A stretch of DNA of 26,133 nt. Origin: a bacterium (GTDB taxonomy: Bacteria > Planctomycetota > J058 > JAJDCP01). Made by a program: the position numbers and the translations under genes. Below are positions 1 through 7,280 of this stretch, piece after piece (within the stretch, counting starts at the first letter, position 1; every line of letters starts with the position of its first letter). The stretch is from NCBI GenBank assembly GCA_030428695.1, contig JAUIEM010000099.1, positions 1-26,133 of the forward strand, written 5' to 3'. The notes below the pieces were generated by a model that searched no databases, was not told the DNA's origin, and saw only the letters and a program-made list of their open reading frames with translations.

Positions 1-1
1 T

Positions 2-907
2 GATGTTTACGCCACCTTCGGCGCCGACATCGCCACGCTTAAGGGCACGATCAACGTGGACCTGAACACGAAGATGGACGGCAACGTGACGTTCCAGTCT
101 CCGGTCGGTTTCACCGTCAACGACGCGACCGAGTTCATCAGCCGCCAGGCGACCGAGCTCGGCGTCAAGCTCGTCGACCCGACCCCGGCGCCGGCCGCCG
201 GCACCATCAACGTGCGACTCAACGCCGACGACGAAGAGGTCAAGGCGATGCTCCTCGCGCGCAAGCGCCAGGAGGCCGCGGCGCGCCCGCGCAAGCGCAG
301 GCAGCCGGGCGAGACCAGCGAGGCCCGCCTCGACCGCGCCGCGCCCCCGCCGAACAAGGGCCGGCGGCGCCGGCGCAGCGAACGCGACGGGGAGCGGCGG
401 CGGCGTCCGCGCCGCTCGTCGGCGCGCTCCCAGAGCCGGCAGGACCGCTGGCGCGAGCAGGAACAGAAGCGCTCCCAGGCGCGGGCGATCGCCGAGTACA
501 ACCGCGCGATCCTCGCCTCGAAGTCGGCGATGGCGCACCACAACCAGCTCAAGTCCTACTTCCCGCCGGTCAACCGCTCCAAACGCATCACCGAGAGCAT
601 CAACGGGCGCCACTACACCGAGGTGTTCGAGCTCGAGATGCGCTCGTTCAAGGAGTCGAAGGAGCAGTTCGAGCTGTGCTGCAAGCTGCTCGACAAGGTC
701 GGCGACAGCAAGAGCAAGCGCACCAAGCTGATCGCCGAGGCCCACATCCGCGAGATCGAGAGCTACCTGCAGCAGGGGCGGGAGCTGAAGAAGCTGCTCC
801 ACAACCAGCCGACCGTGCGAGACGAGATGCGCCTCTGGCACAAGTTCGTCCGCGCGACCCGCAGCCGGGCGCTGACCAGCCGCCTGCAGCTGACCGAGCC
901 TACCTGA
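2..907 (+). CDS. Arg-rich protein of unknown function, 5'-truncated
   Basis: The frame is open from the first complete codon (base 2) to a TGA at 905-907, so the gene almost certainly starts before the window. A GTG at 56 is an internal possibility but has no convincing ribosome site. The first ~80 visible residues look folded, with beta-rich text such as GTINVDLN and a helix around NDATEFISRQATELGVKL, loosely like the small domains of secretin or STN proteins; that likeness is weak. Bases ~260-490 encode a very Arg/Lys-rich low-complexity linker (runs such as GRRRRRSER). The last ~130 residues are predicted helical and charged, with one Cys pair (FELCCKLL). The strongly basic linker suggests contact with nucleic acid or another polyanion, but I do not recognise the family. 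Codon use matches the neighbouring genes. Confidence 0.7.
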   Translation, partial: DVYATFGADIATLKGTINVDLNTKMDGNVTFQSPVGFTVNDATEFISRQATELGVKLVDPTPAPAAGTINVRLNADDEEVKAMLLARKRQEAAARPRKRRQPGETSEARLDRAAPPPNKGRRRRRSERDGERRRRPRRSSARSQSRQDRWREQEQKRSQARAIAEYNRAILASKSAMAHHNQLKSYFPPVNRSKRITESINGRHYTEVFELEMRSFKESKEQFELCCKLLDKVGDSKSKRTKLIAEAHIREIESYLQQGRELKKLLHNQPTVRDEMRLWHKFVRATRSRALTSRLQLTEPT

Positions 908-980
908 GCCTGCCCTGCCCGGATTTCGCTACGTCGAGTCGAGAGCACATCGTGTGCGGGCGGCTCTCTCGCGGTCGCTT

Positions 981-1027
981 TCGATCGGTATTCCGATCCC
1001 GATCGGATCGAGCTCCCGCGAAGGGAG
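981..1027. repeat. CCGAT-rich repeat element, copy A
   Basis: A degenerate array of CCGAT/CGATCGG units runs directly into GAGCTCCCGCGAAGGGAG (1010-1027). The block contains an inverted repeat, CTCCC/GGGAG around a GCGAA loop. The same 18 bases end copy B at 1155-1172, 145 bp downstream, again after a CCGAT-rich stretch. Confidence 0.7.
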
Positions 1028-1101
1028 GTCGACTCCCGATCGAACGAGGGGACTGCCCACGGAACCGTTGAGGCATGTCCCCACGCCTGCGGCAGGCGGT
1101 C

Positions 1102-1118
1102 GTAAGCCCCGCCCCTAC
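1102..1118. repeat. GTAARCCCCGCCCCTAC box, copy 1
   Basis: GTAAGCCCCGCCCCTAC lies between the two CCGAT elements. It differs at one base from GTAAACCCCGCCCCTAC at 12158-12174. Both copies are intergenic and both are preceded by a G-rich stretch that can pair with CCCCGCC. Confidence 0.6.
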
Positions 1119-1124
1119 GGGAAT

Positions 1125-1172
1125 CGGATTCCGATACCGATTTCGATCCCGACGGAGCTCCCGCGAAGGGAG
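1125..1172. repeat. CCGAT-rich repeat element, copy B
   Basis: This is the second copy of the element at 981-1027: CCGAT-type units (GGATTCCGATACCGATTTCG) followed by GAGCTCCCGCGAAGGGAG at 1155-1172. The 3' 18 bases match copy A exactly, while the CCGAT part is only similar. Confidence 0.7.
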
Positions 1173-1386
1173 TCACGTCCGGGGGGTCGTCCGCCTCTCG
1201 ACGGGCACCGCGGAGATTTGAACGCGCCGCCCCGCTGATTCTGCACAGGCGCGCTTCACAGCCCCGATGTTCCCTCCCTCCTCGACGCGCGGCACGGCCG
1301 CGCTTCCGCGCGAGCCGGCTCTCTCCCGCACCTCGCGCGAAGCCCGAGGAACGGCACGGCCTTTGTTTTCCTCCTGCCGAAAGCAC

Positions 1387-1392
1387 AGGAGG
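1387..1392 (+). promoter_or_regulatory. Shine-Dalgarno that fixes the DUF922 gene start
   Basis: AGGAGG lies 6 bases before the ATG at 1399. This selects that start over the in-frame ATG at 1267, which has no such site. Confidence 0.8.
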
Positions 1393-1398
1393 ACCCCG

Positions 1399-2178
1399 AT
1401 GGCGATCACGCTTCTCAACCTCGGCGAAGAACGCAGCTTCTACACCTTCCGGGCCGGCTCCCTGACCGAGGCGCGCGCCCGTATCGAGCAGCTCGGACCG
1501 CGCGACCGCGAGGGCCGCCACGCCGCGACCTGCGACACCGTCGCCGACGTGATGCAGGGCCTGCGCGTCGGCGTCGTCCCGAGCTCCGCGCAGCAGGCGG
1601 GGGACAGCTGGGTCGTGCAGAGCCGGGTCGAGGCCGCGACCCTGCGCTACGGGTTCCGTTTCCGGCTGCCGCGCTGGCTCGACGTGCCCGCCTCCTCGCG
1701 CCGGGAGTGGGAGCGCTTCCTGCGCTGCCTGCGGACCCACGAGTCCGGGCACTCGACCTGCTCCTTGCCCGTGATGCAGCGCTACCAGCGCATGCTGTCC
1801 GAGGCGCGCGTGATGGGCATGGGGAACAGCCGGCAGGCCGCCGAGCGCGAGGCCCTGCAGCTGATGCGCCAGCGGGTCCGCTCGCTGTTCTCCTCGCTCG
1901 CCGCGGATGTGCAGCACGCGAGCGACATCTACGACCGGAGGACCGTGCACGGACGCAGCCAGGGCGCCCAGCTCAACGTCGGCGCGGAGAGCGCAGCGGC
2001 GCACGCGTCCGCCGCGCGCAACGCCTGCGGGCAGCCCGGCTGCCCGGGGCACCGCTCGCCGTCGCACCGCTGCAGGGCCGGCGCCCGACCAGGGCGGGAG
2101 GCGGCGCGCCGGGTGCGCAACGCGTGCGGCGCGCGGCGCTGTCCGGGGCACCGCTCGCCCGCGCACCGCTGCTCCTGA
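1399..2178 (+). CDS. DUF922-type putative Zn protease with duplicated Cys/His tail
   Basis: The protein is 259 residues. Residues ~14-190 follow the DUF922 (predicted Zn-dependent protease) pattern: an N-terminal YTF..GSLTEARARI segment, a beta-rich middle ending in LPRWLD, then W-x-x-F-L-x-x-L before THESGH. In that motif H114, E115 and H118 form an HExxH zinc site. The family-typical YDRRT-HGRSQGAQLN closes the domain. Family members are usually secreted, but no signal peptide is visible here (MAITLLNLGEERSF), so either it acts in the cytoplasm or it is exported another way. After the domain come two copies of a 19-residue unit, RNACGQPGCPGHRSPSHRC (207-225) and a variant at 240-258, each with three Cys and two His and 33 residues apart. 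They look like small metal-binding knuckles and are not part of DUF922. The gene stands alone, convergent with the next gene. Proteolytic activity is inferred from the motif only. Confidence 0.8.
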   Translation: MAITLLNLGEERSFYTFRAGSLTEARARIEQLGPRDREGRHAATCDTVADVMQGLRVGVVPSSAQQAGDSWVVQSRVEAATLRYGFRFRLPRWLDVPASSRREWERFLRCLRTHESGHSTCSLPVMQRYQRMLSEARVMGMGNSRQAAEREALQLMRQRVRSLFSSLAADVQHASDIYDRRTVHGRSQGAQLNVGAESAAAHASAARNACGQPGCPGHRSPSHRCRAGARPGREAARRVRNACGARRCPGHRSPAHRCS

Positions 2179-2186
2179 GATGCGAG

Positions 2187-2209
2187 AAGGCGGGGGAGCC
2201 CCCGCCTTT
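2187..2209. terminator. Bidirectional intrinsic terminator
   Basis: AAGGCGGGGG (2187-2196) pairs perfectly with CCCCCGCCTT (2199-2208), and a short T run follows on the plus strand. It lies between the stop codons of two convergent genes (2178 and 2231), so it probably serves both. Confidence 0.75.
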
Positions 2210-2230
2210 CCCTTGCAACGATGCGTCCCG

Positions 2231-3100
2231 TTACTTGAACCACTCGGCCTTCGGGCTGAGCTCTTCTTCGCTGTCGGCGACGCCGGCGCCGATGCTCCAG
2301 GCGGACATCCAGTGCTTCTCGCTGAGGCTGTAGCCCATCGCGGCGAGGCGCTTCTCGAAGTCGGGCATGTGGGCGGCGCCGTAGAACAGGCTGACGGTGC
2401 CGGAGCTGGTGGTCTTCAGGGTCTCGTGCAGGACCTCCATCGCGACCTCGTTGCGGGCCTCGATCAGCACTTCCTGCATCGCTCCGCCCATCGCGCCCAT
2501 GTCGGTGCCGCTGAGCTGACCGGCCATCTGGCGCTTGAGGCCGTCCCGCATCTCGGGCTGGCTGTCCATCATCGGCTTGAGGAAGCCCAGGCCGTTCTCG
2601 AGCATCGGCAGGATCTGCTTCAGGGCGCCGTTCTCGAGCAGGCCGGCCATCGGGAAGAGCTTCGACATGTCGCCGTCGACCGCCTCGAGCAGCTCGCCCT
2701 GGGTCATGTCGGCGTGGACGAGGTTGGTGCGGGTGTAGTCGATGCCGTCCTTCTGGAACTGCAGGCCGAGCAGCTCGCCCATCACGGTCTGCATCTTGCC
2801 GATCATCTTCATCGTCTCGTCCGGCTCGATGCCTTCGGTCGGGCTGACGCCTTCGAACAGCACGATGTCGTGGCTGTCGAGGTGGGCCTGGACGCGCTCG
2901 TAGTAGGCGGCGTCGGCGATGTGGACGACGCCGTAGAGCACGATGTCGACGTCGCTGTCCGGGTGGGTGTAGACGGCCCAGGCGGTCTGCAGGGCGCCGT
3001 CGGCGGAGGTCGCGCCGTCGGCGAAGCGGACGAAGTCGTCGGCGAAGACCGAGGGGGCGAGGAAGAGGGCCAGCAGCAAGGCGAGAATGCGGCGGGTCAT
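2231..3100 (-). CDS. TraB/GumN-family exported protein
   Basis: The protein is 289 residues. The start is the ATG at 3100 on the minus strand, preceded by AGGAG. An N-terminal signal peptide (MTRRILALLLALFLAPSVFA, then DD) predicts export. The TraB/PrgY/GumN pattern is present: VLYGVVHIADAAYYERVQAHL, then DIVLFEGV in the N-terminal half, and VSLFYGAAHMPDFEKRL near the C-terminus, with the paired G-x-x-H-x-x-D and G-A-A-H-M-P motifs typical of the fold. The family is related to Tiki-type metal-dependent peptidases, but the substrate of bacterial members is mostly unknown. The middle (~100-220) is Met- and Leu-rich and probably helical. The gene is monocistronic, divergent from anmK and convergent with the DUF922 gene. 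The frame continues upstream past 3100, but that extension lacks a ribosome site and would bury the signal peptide. Confidence 0.85.
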   Translation of the reverse strand: MTRRILALLLALFLAPSVFADDFVRFADGATSADGALQTAWAVYTHPDSDVDIVLYGVVHIADAAYYERVQAHLDSHDIVLFEGVSPTEGIEPDETMKMIGKMQTVMGELLGLQFQKDGIDYTRTNLVHADMTQGELLEAVDGDMSKLFPMAGLLENGALKQILPMLENGLGFLKPMMDSQPEMRDGLKRQMAGQLSGTDMGAMGGAMQEVLIEARNEVAMEVLHETLKTTSSGTVSLFYGAAHMPDFEKRLAAMGYSLSEKHWMSAWSIGAGVADSEEELSPKAEWFK

Positions 3101-3204
3101 GTGAGCTCCTGATCGGTTGGAAGATGCCCCGAGGGGCGGTTTGCCATACCTACGGTCCGAGCGCCAGAGGCGTTGGACAAATCTCGCGGGAGCGGCCTTT
3201 TTGC

Positions 3205-3234
3205 TTGCTGTCGCTTCCCCCCGCCTGCTAGGCT
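3205..3234 (+). promoter_or_regulatory. Candidate sigma-70 promoter for the anmK unit
   Basis: TTGCTG (3205-3210), an 18-base spacer and TAGGCT (3229-3234) lie in the divergent gap upstream of anmK. Transcription would start near 3241, 23 bases before the ATG. The call is based on motif likeness only. Confidence 0.4.
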
Positions 3235-3263
3235 GCCGGCACATTCCACCGCTAGGAGCTGGC

Positions 3264-4421
3264 ATGTACCCACGGCTCGCCGCCTCTGCGCAGAAGCCCT
3301 CCCGCAAGATCATCGGTCTGATGTCCGGCACCAGCGCCGACGGCGTCGACGCCGCGCTGGTCGAGGTCGGAGGGGCCCCGCCGCGGCTGACGGTCGAGCT
3401 GATCGCCTCGACGACCTTCCCGTTCAAGAAGGAGACGACGAGCAAGATCCTCGACGTCGCGGCGATGTCGGTCGCGGACCTCTGCGCCCTGAACTTCGAG
3501 CTCGGCGAGCTGTTCGCCGCGGCGGCCGTGCGGCTGATCTCCAAGGCTGGCCTCGAGGCGACGGACATCGACGCGATCGCGCTGTCCGGGCAGACCGTCC
3601 ACCACATCCCCCGCTCGGCAGACGGCCGGCGCTCGACCTTGCAGATCGGCGAGGCCAGCGTCGTCGCCGAGCGCACGCAGGTGCCGGTGATCGCCGACCT
3701 GCGGGTGCGCGACGTCGCGGCCGGGGGCGACGGGGCGCCGCTGGTCGCCTACCCCGACCAGCTGCTGTTCCGCAGCCCCGACAAGAACCGCGCCCTGCAG
3801 AACATCGGCGGCATCGCGAACGTCACCTTCATCCCGAGCGAGGGCGATGTCGTCGCCTTCGACACCGGGCCGGGCAACGCGCTGATCGACCTGATCGCGC
3901 GGGCCGTGACCGACAACCCCGACGCGATCGACACCGACGGCAGCTACTCCTCGCTCGGGCGGGTCGACCCGCTGCTGCTCGAGAAGCTCCTCGACCACGA
4001 GTACCTCAAGCTCGAGCCGCCGAAGACCACGGGCCGCGAGCTGTTCGGCCCCGAGATGGCCGAAGAGCTGATCAGCGGGTACGACTCCCTCAAGCTGCTC
4101 GACCTGCTCGCGACGGTCACCCACTTCACCGCCGCCTCGATCGCCCAGGCCTACCGGCGCTACATCCTGCCCTCGCACCAGCTCGACGAGGTCTACGTCA
4201 GCGGCGGCGGCTGCCGGAACAAGACGCTGATGGAAGAGCTGCGCCGTCAGCTCGCGCCGATCGAGGTCCACGACTTCGGCGCCCTCGGCATCCCCGCCAA
4301 CGCCCGCGAGTCGGTCGCCTTCGCCGTGATCGCGAACGAGACGCTGTGCGGGCGGCCGGGCAACCTGCCGCAGGCGACGGGGGCCCGGCGGCCGGTGATC
4401 CTCGGCAAGATCGTGCCCTGA
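3264..4421 (+). CDS. anmK: Anhydro-N-acetylmuramic acid kinase
   Basis: AnmK uses ATP and water to open and phosphorylate 1,6-anhydro-MurNAc, giving MurNAc-6-phosphate in cytoplasmic peptidoglycan recycling. The 385 residues match the family's usual ~370. The diagnostic N-terminal GLMSGTSADGVDAAL (18-32) is intact, as are SGQTVHH, the central ALQNIGGIANVTFIP followed by AFDTGPGNALID, VSGGGCRNKTLMEELR, and the C-terminal GNLPQATGA. The ATG at 3264 follows TAGGAG (3253-3258). An upstream in-frame extension to 3117 has no ribosome site. The next gene, a nagZ-type glycosidase, begins 16 bases after the stop. The two enzymes act in the same recycling route, so this is a functional operon. No murQ etherase is present in the window. 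Confidence 0.95.
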   Translation: MYPRLAASAQKPSRKIIGLMSGTSADGVDAALVEVGGAPPRLTVELIASTTFPFKKETTSKILDVAAMSVADLCALNFELGELFAAAAVRLISKAGLEATDIDAIALSGQTVHHIPRSADGRRSTLQIGEASVVAERTQVPVIADLRVRDVAAGGDGAPLVAYPDQLLFRSPDKNRALQNIGGIANVTFIPSEGDVVAFDTGPGNALIDLIARAVTDNPDAIDTDGSYSSLGRVDPLLLEKLLDHEYLKLEPPKTTGRELFGPEMAEELISGYDSLKLLDLLATVTHFTAASIAQAYRRYILPSHQLDEVYVSGGGCRNKTLMEELRRQLAPIEVHDFGALGIPANARESVAFAVIANETLCGRPGNLPQATGARRPVILGKIVP

Positions 4422-4437
4422 AGAGCAGGAGCCCGCG

Positions 4438-5901
4438 ATGAGTGACTTGCCCGTCGGACCGCTGATCTGGGCGCGCGCCGATCCTCCCGACCTCGCCGAA
4501 GGCTCCGCGCTCGACGCGCACATCGCGGCGGGCCGCATCGGCGGCGTCGTCGTCTTCGACGTGCCGCCCGCCGCCCTGGCCGAGGCGGTACGCCGTTGGC
4601 AGTCCGCGGCCCCCGCGCGCCTGTTCGTCGCCATCGACAACGAGCGCGGCCCCGGCCAGCAGCTGCGGGGCGAGCTGCGCCTGCCGCCCCTCGCCGCCCT
4701 CGGCGCGGTCGGCGACCCCGCCCTCGCCCGCGAGCACGGGCGGCTGACCGCGCTCGGCAGCCGGCAGTTCGGCGTAAACGTCGTGTTCGCGCCGGTGCTC
4801 GACGTGTACAGCCTGCCCTCGAACCCGATCGTCGGCGCCCGCAGCTTCGGGGCCGAGCCCGCCGCCGTCGCCGCCCTCGGCTGCGCGCTGATCGAGGGGC
4901 TGCAGGCGGGCGGGGTGCTCGCCTGTGGTAAGCACTTCCCGGGGCACGGACACACCGCCGCCGACTCCCACGAGCGGCTGCCCGCCGTCGACACGCCGCG
5001 CGCGGTGCTCGAGGCTCGCGAGCTGGTGCCCTTCCGCGCCGCCGCCGCGGCCGGGGTCGACGCGATGATGACCGCCCACGTGTCCTACGCCGCCCTCGAC
5101 GGCGACACCCCGGCGACGCTGAGCCCGCCGATCGTGACCGGCATCCTGCGCGAGCAGCTCGGCTACGAGGGGCTGGTGCTGACCGACGCGCTGTCGATGG
5201 GAGGGGTGTCCTTCATCGGCGAGCGGGAAGCGGCGCGCCGGGCGCTGGCGGCGGGCTGCGACGTGCTGCTGATCCCGACCGACGTCGGGAAGCTGCACGC
5301 AGACCTGAGCGCGGACGTCGCCTCCGGCGCGATCCCTGCGCAGCACGTCGAGCGCGCCCTCCGCCGCGTCGCCGCGGCGCGCGCCCGGCTCGCGGGCTTC
5401 CCCGACGAGCCGGCGCCCGATGCAGCCCCCTTCGCCGAGCGCCTCGCCCAGCGCGCGGTGCGGGTGCTGCGCGAGGGAGAGCTGTGGCCGCTGCCCGCCG
5501 GCACCGCCCCGGTCGTGCTGCTCGCCAGCGAGCCGGGCCGCACCGGCGCCCGCGACGGCGGCGCCGGCTTCGCCCGGGTGCTGGTCGAGGCCTGGCCGGG
5601 CTGCCGGGTCTTCCCGCTGACCGACGGCCTGTCCGACGCGGCCCGGGAGGCGGCGGCGGAAGCGCCGACGGTGGTCGCCGTGTGCTCCGCTGTCGGCGCC
5701 TACAAGGGCACCGCGGGGCTGCTCCCGGGGCTGCGCGACAGCCTGGCCGCGCTGCCGGCCTCGAACCAGGTGTGGTGCCTGTTCGGCGCGCCGCCGCTGG
5801 CCGAGCTCGCGCCCGCGGGGGCGAGCGTGGTGTGCGCCTGGGGCAGCGACGGGGCCAGCCAGGTCGCCGCCGCGGAGCTGTTGCTGCGCGCCGGTCGTTG
5901 A
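4438..5901 (+). CDS. nagZ: GH3 beta-N-acetylhexosaminidase, NagZ type
   Basis: NagZ removes N-acetylglucosamine from GlcNAc-anhydroMurNAc (peptides) during wall recycling. The protein is 487 residues, a GH3 TIM barrel (~1-330) plus a second alpha/beta domain (~340-487). It is therefore the longer two-domain form known from Bacillus rather than the ~340-residue single-domain E. coli form. The NagZ-specific loop KHFPGHGHTAADSH (165-178) supplies the Asp-His acid/base dyad (D176/H178). The nucleophile is most likely D250 in LVLTDALSMGG. IDNERGPGQQLR (67-78) is the sugar-binding segment, with Asn where many homologues read DQEGG. No signal peptide is seen, so it should act in the cytoplasm. AGGAG (4427-4431) lies 6 bases before the ATG, 16 bases after anmK, which supports co-transcription and the assignment. 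Confidence 0.9.
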   Translation: MSDLPVGPLIWARADPPDLAEGSALDAHIAAGRIGGVVVFDVPPAALAEAVRRWQSAAPARLFVAIDNERGPGQQLRGELRLPPLAALGAVGDPALAREHGRLTALGSRQFGVNVVFAPVLDVYSLPSNPIVGARSFGAEPAAVAALGCALIEGLQAGGVLACGKHFPGHGHTAADSHERLPAVDTPRAVLEARELVPFRAAAAAGVDAMMTAHVSYAALDGDTPATLSPPIVTGILREQLGYEGLVLTDALSMGGVSFIGEREAARRALAAGCDVLLIPTDVGKLHADLSADVASGAIPAQHVERALRRVAAARARLAGFPDEPAPDAAPFAERLAQRAVRVLREGELWPLPAGTAPVVLLASEPGRTGARDGGAGFARVLVEAWPGCRVFPLTDGLSDAAREAAAEAPTVVAVCSAVGAYKGTAGLLPGLRDSLAALPASNQVWCLFGAPPLAELAPAGASVVCAWGSDGASQVAAAELLLRAGR

Positions 5902-5942
5902 ACGGCACGCTTCCGGAAGTTTCACCGGCTGAGGTGCTCGCG

Positions 5943-7169
5943 ATGCGCGTCCCCTTCCTGCTCCTGGTCCTCAGCCTGGGCGCTCTGGCCCAGCAGGCCC
6001 CGCCCTGGGAGGTCAGCCGGGGCGAGACCGACCCCGCCCTCGCGCCCCTCGACTCGATGATGGTGCGGATGCTCCGCGAGCACGGCGCCCCCGGCGCGGC
6101 GATCGCGGTGGCGCGCGACGGCGAGCTCCTGTACGCGCGCGGCTTCGGGTACGCCGACCCCGAGACCGGCGAGCCGGTCGAGCCGGACGCGCGCTTCCGC
6201 ATCGCGAGCATCTCGAAGCCGCTGACGGCGGTCGCGGTGATGCAGCTGGTCGAGGCGGGCGCGCTCGCGCTGGACGCGCGGGTCTTCGACCTCCTCGGTC
6301 TCGAGGCCCACGTGCCCGATCCCGCGCACCTCGACCCGCGCTGGCGCGAGGTGACCGTGCACCACCTGCTGCAGCACCGGGGCGGCTGGGACCGCGGCGT
6401 CTCCTTCGACCCGATGTTCCGCGCGGTGCCCTTCGCGCGACAGCGGGAGGTCCCGCCGCCGGCCGACCCCTGGACCATCATCGCCTGCATGCTCGAGACC
6501 CCGCTCGACTTCGACCCCGGCAGCCGCAGCGCCTACTCGAACTTCGGCTACTGCCTGCTCGGGCGGGTGATCGAGGCGGTGACCGGCGAGGACTACGAGA
6601 GCGCCGTCCGCCGCGCCGTGCTCGTGCCCTGCGGGGCGGATTCCACCGCCGTCGGCGCGACGCTCCTGGCAGGCCGCCTGCCCGGCGAGGTGCGCTACAT
6701 CGACCGCTACGGGAAGACCGCCCGCAACGTCTTCGCCCCGGACGGAGCGCGGGTGCCGCGCCCGTACGGCGCCTGGCACCTCGAGGCGATGGACTCCCAC
6801 GGCGGCTGGGTGGCCTCGGCGGTCGACCTCGTGCGCTTCGCCGACGCGGTGCCGCGGCTGCTCGGGGAGGACGCGCGCGAGACGATGTTCGCGCCACCCG
6901 AAGACCACGGGGAGGGCCCGGTCTGGTACGGCTGCGGCTGGTCGGTGCGGCGTGTCAGGGGCGGCCGCAACACCTGGCACAACGGGCTGCTGACCGGCAC
7001 CTCCACGCTGCTGGTGCGGCGCGCCGACGGCTTCTCCTGGGCGGTGCTGTTCAACACCCAGCACGGTGCGGGGGGAAGGACGCTCGCCGGGCTGGTCGAC
7101 GGCCGCGTGCACCGCGCCGTCGACCGGGTCGAGAGCTGGCCCGAGGGGACTTCCCTGGCCGGCGAGTGA
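5943..7169 (+). CDS. Secreted serine beta-lactamase-family hydrolase
   Basis: The protein is 408 residues in the beta-lactamase/PBP-like family (PF00144), a group of esterases, D-amino peptidases and class C-like enzymes. A signal peptide (MRVPFLLLVLSLGALA, then QQ) predicts periplasmic or extracellular location. The catalytic motifs are complete: SISK (S89 nucleophile, K92), YSN (198-200), and a C-terminal HNG in NTWHNGLLTGTSTLLV in place of KTG. VTVHHLLQHRGGW is the usual HLLxHxSG segment. The ATG at 5943 has GAGG 8 bases upstream; an in-frame GTG at 5934 is possible but less likely. It begins 41 bases after the nagZ-like gene and probably shares its transcript, so a role on peptidoglycan stem peptides is plausible. 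The substrate cannot be read from sequence, and true beta-lactamase activity should not be assumed. Confidence 0.85.
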   Translation: MRVPFLLLVLSLGALAQQAPPWEVSRGETDPALAPLDSMMVRMLREHGAPGAAIAVARDGELLYARGFGYADPETGEPVEPDARFRIASISKPLTAVAVMQLVEAGALALDARVFDLLGLEAHVPDPAHLDPRWREVTVHHLLQHRGGWDRGVSFDPMFRAVPFARQREVPPPADPWTIIACMLETPLDFDPGSRSAYSNFGYCLLGRVIEAVTGEDYESAVRRAVLVPCGADSTAVGATLLAGRLPGEVRYIDRYGKTARNVFAPDGARVPRPYGAWHLEAMDSHGGWVASAVDLVRFADAVPRLLGEDARETMFAPPEDHGEGPVWYGCGWSVRRVRGGRNTWHNGLLTGTSTLLVRRADGFSWAVLFNTQHGAGGRTLAGLVDGRVHRAVDRVESWPEGTSLAGE

Positions 7170-7252
7170 CGCGACGTGCGGACGGGGCAGCCCGGACCGG
7201 GCTCCACCGGCCGGCTTTCGGACCAGCATCTGGCGCCCGGGCGGTGAGCGGG

Positions 7253-7258
7253 TAGAAT
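7253..7258 (+). promoter_or_regulatory. Candidate -10 element for the kdsC unit
   Basis: TAGAAT lies 22 bases before the kdsC start. A start point near 7265 would leave a short leader holding the ribosome site. No good -35 hexamer is visible, so confidence is limited. Confidence 0.35.
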
Positions 7259-7280
7259 GGGCGCCACAAGGGAGGCGGAA

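Larger units (their letters stand above)
908..1398. other. Non-coding gap with repeat elements
   Basis: About 490 bases separate the truncated first gene from the next ribosome site. No convincing gene was found. The gap holds two copies of a CCGAT-rich element ending in an 18-bp identical block, and between them one copy of a C-rich box that recurs near 12160. From ~1200 to 1380 the sequence is ordinary GC-rich DNA. An upstream ATG at 1267, in frame with the next gene, would add 44 low-complexity residues and has no ribosome site. Confidence 0.6.

Noticed and set aside
763..2166. Long minus-strand open frame across the DUF922 gene and the repeat gap
   Set aside because: It is Arg/Pro/Gly-rich without domain signatures, and it covers a non-coding repeat region and a gene with an intact HExxH motif on the other strand.
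1930..2178. Possible CRISPR or tandem DNA repeat at the end of the DUF922 gene
   Set aside because: The repeated units are in frame, conserve Cys and His codons and occur only twice, so they are a protein-level duplication.
3117..3263. Longer N-terminus for AnmK starting at 3117
   Set aside because: The region holds a likely promoter and the 3264 start has its own ribosome site. The extra residues do not resemble the family.
5943..7169. Calling the serine hydrolase an antibiotic-resistance beta-lactamase
   Set aside because: The SxxK and YSN motifs are shared by many esterases and peptidases. HNG replaces the KTG motif, and nothing nearby indicates resistance.
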